Assembly (NCBI GenBank): GCA_951230915.1
Contig: OX579637.1
Location: 1,674,001 to 1,738,000, forward strand
Source of the DNA: Antitrichia curtipendula
Lineage: Eukaryota; Streptophyta; Bryopsida; Hypnales; Leucodontaceae
Length of the DNA: 64,000 bases
Reading direction: 5' to 3'
Below are positions 50,266-60,150 of this stretch, piece after piece. Below the pieces are notes generated by a model that saw only the letters and a program-made list of their open reading frames with translations, made no database searches and was not told the origin of the DNA. A program made the translations under genes and the position numbers. Positions within the stretch are counted from its first letter, which is position 1. Every line of letters begins with the position of its first letter.

Positions 50266-50660
50266 TTTTACAATTTCGGTGAGATGTTTAAAATGTACAG
50301 ACAGGCGGACAAGTGGATTAGGCGAATAGAAATGTATGTGCAAATGAAAATGGGTGATTTGTAGGCACGGGGTTATAGAAGATAACATAACAATAACATG
50401 AAATGATCTCGTACAAATGTACAATAGGTATGATCTTCTGCAATAGGTACGCAAAAGAAACATATTTGACAAATAAATAAGGCAAAATTTACCATTATGG
50501 AAAAACAAATCCAAACATATTTGTATTGCATAAATATTTATACATTAATTAAAAGCAACTCATGACATACCATGAGTGTTGTGCATTACTAATATTGAAT
50601 CCTCATGAGATTCAAATAAGTACAAAACAAATTTCATTGGTTAACCCCCTAATAGAAACA

Positions 50661-53600
50661 CTATTTTGCATCATCGCTACCGTTGGCGGAAATATGAGGG
50701 GTACCCTCTTGTTTTTTAAATCTTCGACTTGCTCTACGAGTTTGAGGACCACCCGACCCGAAGGCTGTGCCCCCTCTTGATCGGACTTCCATGTCCACGG
50801 CGATAAATTGTCGTTTGGTTTTCGGAGAGTAGTCATCTTGGTCTTCCATCTTCCGTTTATTTTTCCTTGTGGGAGACAAATCTACTTCCTGTGCCTTTAA
50901 CGCTCTCAAAGCCGAATAAATCTTTTCTATCATAGCATTTATCGCTTTGTCATCATCTCGAGGGGTCAAGGAGATTGCTGGCCCTATGCCATGTGAAAAA
51001 GTCCTCCACGTCGTTATAATGTCGGTGATCCTCTTATCAAATGCACTTGCCACCTCTACGAGTACATGTTCTGTGCTTAATAGCCCATCTACATTAAAAG
51101 CGGCACGAACTTGCGCAGCTTCTTCCAATTTTGATAAGAATAGGGCCCTCCCTATTAAGCTATGATTGTATGCTTCGTACTGCTCGTTGAACTCTTGGGA
51201 TGGTTGCACTTCTATGCAGACGCCATCTTCTCCTTTCCGCACTTCTTTTTCAGGAAATCGGAAGAACTTTTGATGTGAGATGCTCCAGTGTCCCCCCATG
51301 CTACAACAAAACAATTCTCTAGCCTCCAAGTCTTCAATACCCCTAGCCCGCAACTCCACCTCTCTTTTGCGCGTCATCCAATCAAAGTCATCCAATTTGT
51401 CATTGTAGTTCTCACAAACATCATGCATGAGTTTTTGCGCATTCCAAATCAGAGGTCGCCCCCAATGAATGTAATTTTGGAATAGAAATGGCTTTTGGTC
51501 AAGTGGAAGGGTCCATCGATTGTGTTCGTGGCTAGGGGGCATGCTCTCCTCGTGCCCAACCATTTCGTAAAACCTAGGGCTCAAAGGAGATCGACATTTG
51601 GGACAAAACGAACGAACAAGGGATGATTCCACCATACACGTGATATAGTAAGTGTGGCGACATTGGCCCATGATTAAGGTGCCCTCGGGACCAAAATGAT
51701 TTAGACAAAGGCTGCATTTACCCTCCAATAGTTCCGTATTTGAACTTTCACCATGCACTACTATCTTGTCTGCCTCTTTGATGTGCGCTGAATGCGTGTT
51801 GTAAGGGGCCCAAACTTCTTCTACTTCCAAGGTCCACTTGATGGACTTTGACGCAATCTTTTGCGCGTCATTCAATTGCTCAAACATTGCCGACATGTCC
51901 CCCCAATATGTGACGTCAATTGAACCCCTATGATGTACCTCAAACATCCTTCTAATAGATAGGAGGTTGGAGGAAATGGCATCGCATTGCTCCTTCGACT
52001 TCATGGCTAATTTGAGAAGCCCCTTCATTGCTCGGGTTACTACAGATGGTTTGTCTTGTAGTTTTTGAACCCACGTCAACCAACAAGTGTCGAAATTGCT
52101 CTTTGGCAAGCATTTATCTAGCTCCACTACTTGCATCATTTTCTGATATTGTGCCTCCAAATAGACGTTTTGTTGAGTTACCGACTCTAGTTCATGCTTC
52201 ACCTCTTCAAACTCGTGGCCTTCCGTTTGCATGGACGCGTCTTGGAATGTGGGAGGAGGATTATCCATGGCGGTTTCGGATATTACTTCCTTTTGGTTGT
52301 TTTCCTCAACCGCTTCTATACGCACGGCTCCGCCGGTCTTTGGAAGAACCCATCCCCCATCCTTGAAGTTCTTTTCCTTGAGTTGTACAATTTTGTACTC
52401 CAATTTCTCGATAAATTCCCTCTAAGAAACTAGAGCGTCATATCGGCGATCCTGTGCGTTTGCAAATCTTTCATAATTAGCGTACACTCCTTTGAATGAA
52501 GCAAGCAATTGCTTGTGCTCTTCTTTCAATTTCTTGTGCTCTACCTTCAAGGCCTTGTATTTTTCATTCTCTTCAGCCAAGATGAGCAGCTTGCGATTAT
52601 TTTCGACCCGCTCCTCCAATAATGGTTTCATAGACGTAACGAAATCCCAAAACGACAAGGCACCTTCCACCAACTCGGGCCCGGATTTGGTGAATTCCTG
52701 AGCAACTTCCATAAGTTTGGGGGCAATGCTAGCTACAAATTTAGCTGTAATTGACAATCTTTTGGAGGTGATCACAAAATTGGGCCATCACTGTATTCGG
52801 CGAAGGGATTACTCGGTCCGGCCTTGTTTGCGGTTTCAGTCAAGCCCGCCTTGTTTGCAGGGTTACTGAGACCAGCCTCATTTGTCTCGATTACTTGATT
52901 TGGTTGAAGAGAGATGTCTTTTTGATGTGCCCTAACAAATAAGAAGCTTCCAACAAGCTTTCCAATTCACTCACCATTGGCAAATGACAAAGATCCTCCA
53001 ATTGTGCCGAATTTTGAGTTGACAAATGCGGATAGCTTTTATTCAATGGGTTGTCATCAATGGACACATTTTGCGCCATGCCATCAAGTTGCTTTCCATT
53101 TTTTGGCAACATCTGCCCTGCAACTCTTGGGCTCGATACGGAGCCCAACATGGGGCTTGATACGGGGCCCAATACGGGGCTCAATACGGGGCTTGGTGTG
53201 GTTAGCAAGTCTTGATTGCAAGGTACTTGTGTCATAAAATTTGTAGCATCACTCTCTATGATATTATCAATTGATGTAATGGCCCTTGCCATTTGTTCGG
53301 GACGAACCTCTTCCCGACGTTTTTGTGGTGCAGACGGGGCCACCAGTTCTTCAAAAATGGGCTGCATGCTTGGAGCACCACTTTGTTCACCCACGGATGT
53401 AAAATTGCGTGTGCATATCCAATCCGCCCGAGGAGTTAAAAACACCTCTCCGTCAACACCTTCCACCGTGGCATTTGACATTGTAGTTGGAATCTTCGTA
53501 GAATCCAAATGTACTCCAATATTTCCCCCCTCCATGATCTCTTTATTAACCTGCATTAAAGCATGTTTTTGTCGCTTCTGTGATTTTGGTGCCTCACTTG

Positions 53601-54108
53601 GATTTGCCTTTGGATCATACAAATCCGGAATATCTTTTTGCCCTACTGTAAGCAAAAGCGGAGCCGTAGTTGTTGTTGGATATGTGCTCCAGTCCACCTT
53701 CCGAGCCAATATGAGCTCAACATACACCATAGAGGCCATGCTGTAGTTTATGAGACCCTTACTCATTGATTTGTCCCCGAAGAGGGCCCGCCAAACCTCA
53801 AGTGATCGATGGACAAAATGTCCATCCTTGCAATTCGATGGCTTGCAACAAAAACCTCGTGTGTGAATAATGTGGACCTCACGAGGCCATAACTTGTCGA
53901 TGTGATACATTTTCACATATCTTTTGCAGATTTTGGAGGTCCAATAAGTTTCTTCCTCCTTCTCCCATTCGCTCTCTGCTTTGATATTTGGATGATCTAA
54001 AATGTCCTAGTGAAGCTCGTGGGCAGTCCCCTTTGATTTTGCCTTCTCGCTCTTGCCACCTCTTGAAGTCATCGCTACAGTGCCCTTGCTCGTACCTTCC
54101 GTTGTCAT
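50661..54108 (-). pseudogene. Coiled-coil/RING-finger protein of the array-linked cluster, broken
   Basis: Likely an E3 ubiquitin ligase-like protein. An ATG at 54108 begins a Lys/Thr-rich leader (MTTEGTSKGTVAM). The frame meets TAG at 54009, continues through 'MYHIDKLWPREVHIIHTRGF', shifts near 52930 and again near 52780, passes a strong coiled coil (EENEKYKALKVEHKKLKEEH), and meets TAG at 52424. It then stays open to 50661. Numbered from 52403, the last part has a RING finger: C230, C233, C248, H250, Y253, C256, C267, C270. Position 253 should be His in a RING-H2 finger; Tyr replaces it by one C-to-T change. Basic clusters (RKNKRK, KTKRQ) near the end suggest nuclear location. It begins 130 bp from the array at 54240-54620. 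Two stops, two shifts and a lost zinc ligand make it non-functional here. Confidence 0.7.
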
Positions 54109-54239
54109 GGCTGACGACAAAATATTTCAAAATATAATTGACCTCACTCTCCACCTGTATAGGAGCAACTAGCACAATGAAGCAACGGTTGTAACATCCG
54201 ACACGGGTTCCACCTCTAAATGGAGAGAAGAAGTGAGGA

Positions 54240-54620
54240 AGAATGGAAGGGCCGTCCGCCTTTATACCCGTCCGCAACCAAACCTAAAGTAGGTCCGACG
54301 GCAGACGCCCTCCCAAACCTCCCAAAGCGGACTCGGTCGTCCGATTGATCAGACAAACCTACTGTCCGCTGGATCGGACGGACTGACCGTCCACTGGATC
54401 GAGCGGCCGGATCGTCCGATTGATCGGACGATCTGACCGTCCACTTGATCGGACGATCGGATCGTCCGAGTTGAACCGCCCGTCCGCGTGTCCGCCGTCT
54501 GCCCGTCCGCCCGTTCGGTGGTCTGCGTCCGTCGGACGGTGGCTACTACGTCCGTTGTGTCTGCAACAACATCCACGGACGCTGCGTCCGGACGTCCGGA
54601 CGTCCGGTTTTTGGACGTGA
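54240..54620. repeat. GC-rich CGGACG/CGTCCG dyad array upstream of the RING gene
   Basis: Repeats of 'gatcggacgatctgaccgtcc' type every ~36 bp. The 18-bp word CGTCCGATTGATCGGACG at 54413-54430 has perfect 8-bp inverted arms around TG. At 54590-54612 'gtccggac' words are stacked directly. The array ends within about 50 bp of recognisable MULE coding sequence. Confidence 0.85.
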
Positions 54621-54639
54621 TTTGCCCCCGGACGTTCCA

Positions 54640-56995
54640 ATTCGTCAACCTTGGAGGTGATCTACAAAATGCATGGGTAATGTTTGACCATGTCAAGCGG
54701 ATAAAGGAATAGACCATAATGGCTTGCCATGTGTATGATGTGCAATATAAAAAGGTCATGACCATTTCAACATGCGACATGTAATGTGAAGATAACAAGA
54801 TTCAAGTGCAGTTCTGGAGGTGCTTGAATGATGTCATGGCAAGACATGAAGTCGAACACCCAAACTTCAAGGGATTCATGTCAGATAGTGTCATGGCCAA
54901 TGGGAATGCGGTTTGTATTGTTTATAGTACTAGTTGTGCTAATGACAAAATGGAGAATTGTGAGAGGACTTGTTTATTGCATTGGAGTACTCTTCTTCAA
55001 AAACACATGCAGAAATACATCAAGAGGCATTCCAATAGCAACACAACACCATATGCAACAATACAAGGATTCCAAGACTATAGAAGAGGCTAAGACATGC
55101 TACCTTGATGTTCAATCATGGTGGTTGTCTTTTGGGCGGCTACTTAAAAAGCACTTCATTACTTGGACCATTAGTTGGCATTTTGGCATATCCAATATCG
55201 CTAATGGTGAGGCTTCATGCAAATGGTAAGAAAACATGTGATTCAAATATTCATTTATTCATTGACCTCCGGTTTGTATTCTTTATGATAGAATATTCTA
55301 ACTTTGTGGTTGTATATATGTATGCAACCACATTTGATGTTAAAAGTTCTAAGTTTGAATGTAGACATCCAATTTTGAATAATTACTGAAACAATATTAA
55401 ATGTACCAAAACAAGGAGTATTAGAATTCATTTGGCATAGGTCCGTTGGGTCCAACTAAGCTTTGAATCATGTCTCTTATTACTCTCTTTTTTGGTACTT
55501 TGGAAGAAATAAATACAATTTGGACCCTGCTCTTTTAGTTTTTTGAGTACTTTTTAGTAGATAAGTAAAATGTTCAAATATTGTAAGGTCTTTGAGTGTC
55601 CTTTTTCTTTCTTAGAGTGTGGACTACATGTACAACAGGTTATTGTAGTGTACACTTGCTATTGCGCCTTCTATATGAAATTGAAGAATGCTACTCAGTT
55701 CATCCTGGTTTGTGGATAATTAGGGGTTAAATTTGAAAGAGATGATAGACATGCCTTCCTGTAATTTGTCAAAAACAATACACAACAAGTGGCTTCAAAT
55801 GTCAAGAAACCGTGGAAACAATTTGTTTGATGCCACATGTGATGATAGTATCTCTACTTGGATGTAAATGACAAACTACCGTACATATTTAAAAGGCCAT
55901 GCATGTAGATCTGGTCCATCAAAGGAGGAGTTGAAGTTGAGAGTTGCAAGACAAAGTGGAGATTCCAAGAAAATGTCTAAAGTAATGAACGCATTGCCTA
56001 GATTTGAGGGGATTGGAACTCGACTACGACATCTGAAAGGAGAAGAAATATTTGGAAGCATGAAGAGGAAGTTGGACGTTTCCAATGGCGACACAAGAGA
56101 CTCACACTGACCGGACAAAGTAAATTTCTCTCAACCGCGCATTTGAATTAGGTCCATCACTATTTGTGCGTAGCCGTTGGAGGGTAAAGGTAAACTATAT
56201 GAGGGAAATAATTCCAAACATGTCATAGTGGCATATGAATGTGATTGCAATATGTCCAAGTGGCACATTGCAAGGATTAGCCACAAGTCCAATGCAAAAT
56301 GTCAAGCTCATCAACATGGTTCAGAGATCAAATGCACTACCAAAATTGCAAGAGGCCCAAAGGGAACCCTAGCTCCAACATATAGCGGTAGGAAAGAAGA
56401 TTACAGAAGTAAATGAGAAGTGGTGGTGGACGTTTGGTTCTGTGGAGATGACATTGAAATATGTATGAAAGATTCAAAGTGTAAGTGGGTGATTGATTGG
56501 CCAGAAAGAGGTATTGCTGCTCCAACATGTTGTCTTTCGTCTCTAAGAGTGACCTACACTATCCCCACAATGTCTTTTCAGCATGTCAAAGATTTTTACG
56601 AGCATATTCTATAATTAGCCGCTACCATCAAATCCAAATGTGTATCCAACAGTGAGGAACAACCGGACTATATGACAAATAACAAATTGCCTTTTCCAAG
56701 GTTAGGTGCAATTGTGTCGCTCAAAATCGTAGCAAAGCATAATAGAAATGTGTACCAAATTATAGTGGGTATATTCCCTACATACACATGCTCGGACTTT
56801 GCAAATATGGCAGTTTTGGCTATTGGTGGTCATCAACAATACGTGAATTGCAAGCACTTGTACTACTTGTACCGTTACTTTTGCAAGATGAACATCCATT
56901 ATGACTAATTCATTCATGCACCAAGTTATAGCTTCAACAAGTTGAAGCTTGTTCTAGTTGAAGCTAGGATCATTACTATTCCAGAGTAGGCACAA
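54640..56995 (+). pseudogene. MULE-type transposase relic with SWIM finger
   Basis: Plus-strand coding relic of a Mutator-like transposase, spread over three frames. 'FDHVKRIKE' and 'MACHVYDVQYKKVMTISTCDM' (54690-54780) come first, then a TAA, then 'FWRCLNDVMARHEVEHPNFK' and 'FMSDSVMANGNAV', 'ERTCLLHWS' (54815-55000). After a shift 'YKDSKTIEEAKTCYLDVQSWW' follows, and further pieces at 55868-56110 and 56177-56614 (VDVWFCGDDIEI, CKWVIDWPERG). The final frame from 56672 holds a SWIM-type finger, expected as CxC...CxH: the first Cys is Tyr (Y38), the others are C40, C60 and H62. 'FIHAPSYSF' follows after a stop. Multiple shifts and stops show it is dead. The left end meets the array at 54240-54620. 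Confidence 0.7.
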
Positions 56996-57209
56996 GAACA
57001 TTCTTCTATGTACTTTGATCATATAGTATTAAGTTACATATGTGACAATTGAAATGATTTTAAGCATTTGAAATGACACTTCTTTATACATTCATGAATT
57101 ATGGAAGTACATCTCATCAGTCAAATGTTTTGCAGTAAGTAAGTCAAAATGGCCACAATTGTTAAGTTTAACATCTAATTCACTGTCACACCTATGAATG
57201 TGGAATTTA

Positions 57210-57580
57210 TTTTGTGTTTCTTTACTTTCCATTCTCTATTTTTTGAGGCAATTTTTTTTTTCTAATTTTCTTTCCTTCACCTTCTATTTATAATTCTATT
57301 TTTTCCATGATGCTTCTCTTTCTTTTTCATCCTTTACCTACCATTTTATCCCAATTGTTTTTTCACATTTTGTCCCCGTATTTTTTTTTCATATTTTATT
57401 AGATTTCTATTTGTATTTGTAGTCTTTTCTCATGTGATTTTCTTCCTTTTTCCATTGGCTTTATTTTCCCCCCTTCTCCCTTTTTGTTCCTATATTTTTC
57501 ATTATTTTTTCATTTCATTTTTGTCTTCTTCTTTTTTTTCCATTTTTTCCCTTTTTTTTTTTTTTTTTAATTCAATTTAG
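57210..57580. repeat. Pyrimidine-rich tract
   Basis: About 370 bp of T-rich, C-containing low-complexity sequence on the plus strand, ending in a run of about 20 T. It is similar in character to the tract at 6470-6760 but without a clear unit. Confidence 0.7.
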
Positions 57581-60140
57581 TAACTAAAAAGAAATGCCTT
57601 CACCATTTTATTCTCATTTCCATTTGATTCCAAATTTTTTTCATATTATTTTCTTGAAGGGGAAGGAATGTCTTTTGCATATTATATGTATTTATATCCA
57701 AGGAGTGCTCACTCTTTTAAGTTGGAGTATATTTGTCAGAGGTCTATGAGACTTGAATGTGATGGCCCAAGTTTGAATCCCATGAGGCACTAAATTATGC
57801 AAGTGGAGGCTATCTCTGTACTGAGCTTAGTGATTAGAGTTCATCTATAGCAACCGTAGTGGAGGCTAGCTAATACCCCCTTTTTCTTTTCAAAGTATTA
57901 TTTGCTAAATATAAAAAAGTTTGTTCTTTAAGTTATGTCTAACTGCATTGAGAGTAGAATTGTAGTAGGTGAACAACGTTTCGAACTATGCATTGAAACT
58001 TAATGTCCTTTTCCACTAGAAATAGCATCTTGTAGAAGGTATAATAATTAAATTAAATCCACAATCATCAGGCCAAAAACTTACTATAAATAGTAAGTTT
58101 TTCTCTTTTGAAAAATTCTTTTGTCCATAAAAACTTTTTGGGCCTACAAAGTTGAAAATTATATTATAGGGACGGAGAAAAGTATACTACAGTCTACCTG
58201 CTTTAACACATTCAATAAAAAAAATATAAATAAAGTTTTTAACACTTTAGATTCTTGGTAAAAAAAAGCTAACCGGATTCTACAGGTAGGCCAAATTTTT
58301 GCATTGTTTAATTTGTCTTGAAGTTAATTTTTTTAAGAATTTTGTTTGTTTTTATTTATTATATTGTTTAACTCATTTTATTGTGTATTTCCATAATATA
58401 TCTTGTAGAATGAGTTAAATAATAAGAGAATTAGGCCCAATTGTAAAATCTTGCTAGTTTTTTCTTCCAACCAATTCAAATATTAAAATTTCTATTTAAA
58501 ATAAAAATAAAAAATAAAAACATGTATATTAGTGAATAAAGCTAGATATTGAGTACAAATTGAAAAATGTGCTTGGACCCTAGAATACATTCGTAATGTC
58601 AATCATCACACAAAATTTATGCATGTAAGTCTCCTCATTTATGTAGACTTAAAATATATTAGTTCTTAATTAGCGTGCTGTGAAGGTAGTGATGCAATAA
58701 CCACTAGTTGCCTCTATGATTTTGAAGGATGGTTTTTGGCTAGCTATTTGTATTTAAGCAACTCAAGTTGATTAGTTAGGTGAAGACGGCAAGGATCATG
58801 AAGAGTTCGGGAAAGATGATGCCAATGTCGGGGCATTTACAAGATCATCCTATCTTTTAGATGGGTTGGGATCTCTACAAGGATGCCACATTTATCAATT
58901 TCTGGACTTTGGAGGAGTCCAAAAATAAAAAAGGACTAAAATCCCCTGATGTTTTGCTATCCATCTGGAAATCTCCCATTTCCTATGTATCTGGAGATCT
59001 TCTGGAATCAAGTGATGTGGACATGCTTTGAAATCCCTAAGTTGTAACTATTCAGAAAAGTGGTTTCAATGGTGTTTGGAACTCAAAGAAATTATATAGT
59101 TCCTAGTCCAAGATTCCTCTTTAGAAGTCTCAAATATATCCTTGAATGTAGATTGAGGAGTTCATTTAACTGAACTGGGAGATCTCCGGATAGGATTTCA
59201 GGAATTACCTCCTTTGACAAGGACTTCTGCATCCACTATACAGCCTATACAACCTTTCAAAACATATCAAAAGATCTCCCAATGACAGATGGTAGAAGCA
59301 AGTATGCACGGCTCGGCCTACACTTGTGAATTATTAGAAGCTAGATTTCACACCTCAGTTGCTCTCCAATATGTTTTTAGTACTCGGCAACGACTTCACT
59401 GAATACCCTGCAACCACTTCACTAAAGGAGTCCGTGAGTCCCTGGCTTGCGTAAGGCGTTCCTACTCGATCGTTACCCTACACAACTTCATAGTTTCTTT
59501 GGAGGCTGGATTCCAACATAACCAATTGTTCTTCTAACCTACCGAGAAATCTCCTGATGACAGACGAGAGAAGCAAATATGGCCGCCTCCAAAACACTTA
59601 ATGAATAACTGCAGGATACTGTATGCACCTTAGTCACTCTGAAACTTAGAAATTATTTGAGTTTTTCTTTTTAGATTAAAGGAAAGGGGGGAGCCAAAAC
59701 AGCGGAAGTGGTGCAGCTCAATGACGGAACTGATATTGCAAACCGTAGAATTATACAAGTCACGGACTTTGGCATAGAGTACAGTCCTTTTGATAGATAC
59801 AAATGAGTGCTAACTCTCAACCATCTATATTTCTGGTCATTCAAAAGAACACAGATTCAACTGCAATAAATGATAAAAAATACAACGCCAACCAGAGGTT
59901 AACGGTTACGCATCCAGTTTCAAGCACGGCGGAAATCAACTATATGAAAGCTACATTCATCTTCTGATGTATCATAGTCAGACATATCATCCAACTCAGC
60001 TCTGCCTAACAATCGACGTAATTCTACAATCATATATGAAAAGAGCAGAATACAAAGATAATCCTCACGTGCCCTTTCATTGGATGACTAAGGTAGAATG
60101 CATTTGGAGAACTCCGGATGCATTCTAAACAACCTGGACC
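57580..60140. other. No gene seen; scattered GATCTCC repeats at 58.9-59.6 kb
   Basis: The first half is AT-rich. From about 58900 to 59600 words such as 'ggagatctccggatag' (59180), 'gatctcccaatgacagatgg' (59272) and 'tctcctgatgacagacg' (59549) recur. They resemble the tandem repeat in the intron at 62100-62507, so this region probably belongs to the same genetic unit as the minus-strand gene at 60151-63821. Confidence 0.4.
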
Positions 60141-60150
60141 CCTAACTCGA

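Larger units (their letters stand above)
45780..54640 (-). mobile_element. Composite hAT-type element or element cluster bounded by CGGACG arrays
   Basis: Arrays at 45790-46060, 49840-50265 and 54240-54620 bracket two minus-strand genes, an hAT transposase and a coiled-coil/RING protein. hAT elements are known to need short repeated subterminal motifs in both orientations for transposase binding, and these arrays fit that role. Either the outer arrays bound one 8.8-kb two-gene element, or two smaller elements share or abut at the middle array. The right side abuts a MULE relic, fitting insertion into it. Terminal inverted repeats and an 8-bp target duplication were not found by eye, so the ends are approximate. 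Confidence 0.5.

Noticed and set aside
49806..50364. Open frames of 100-158 codons through the GC-rich array, rich in Gly, Arg, Asp and Ser
   Set aside because: The frames follow the repeated hexamer in more than one phase and end with the array; they are composition artefacts.
57690..57890. Possible tRNA-derived SINE ('aagtttgaatcccatgagg' resembles a B box, followed by a T-rich end)
   Set aside because: No convincing A box at the right distance and no second copy in the window.
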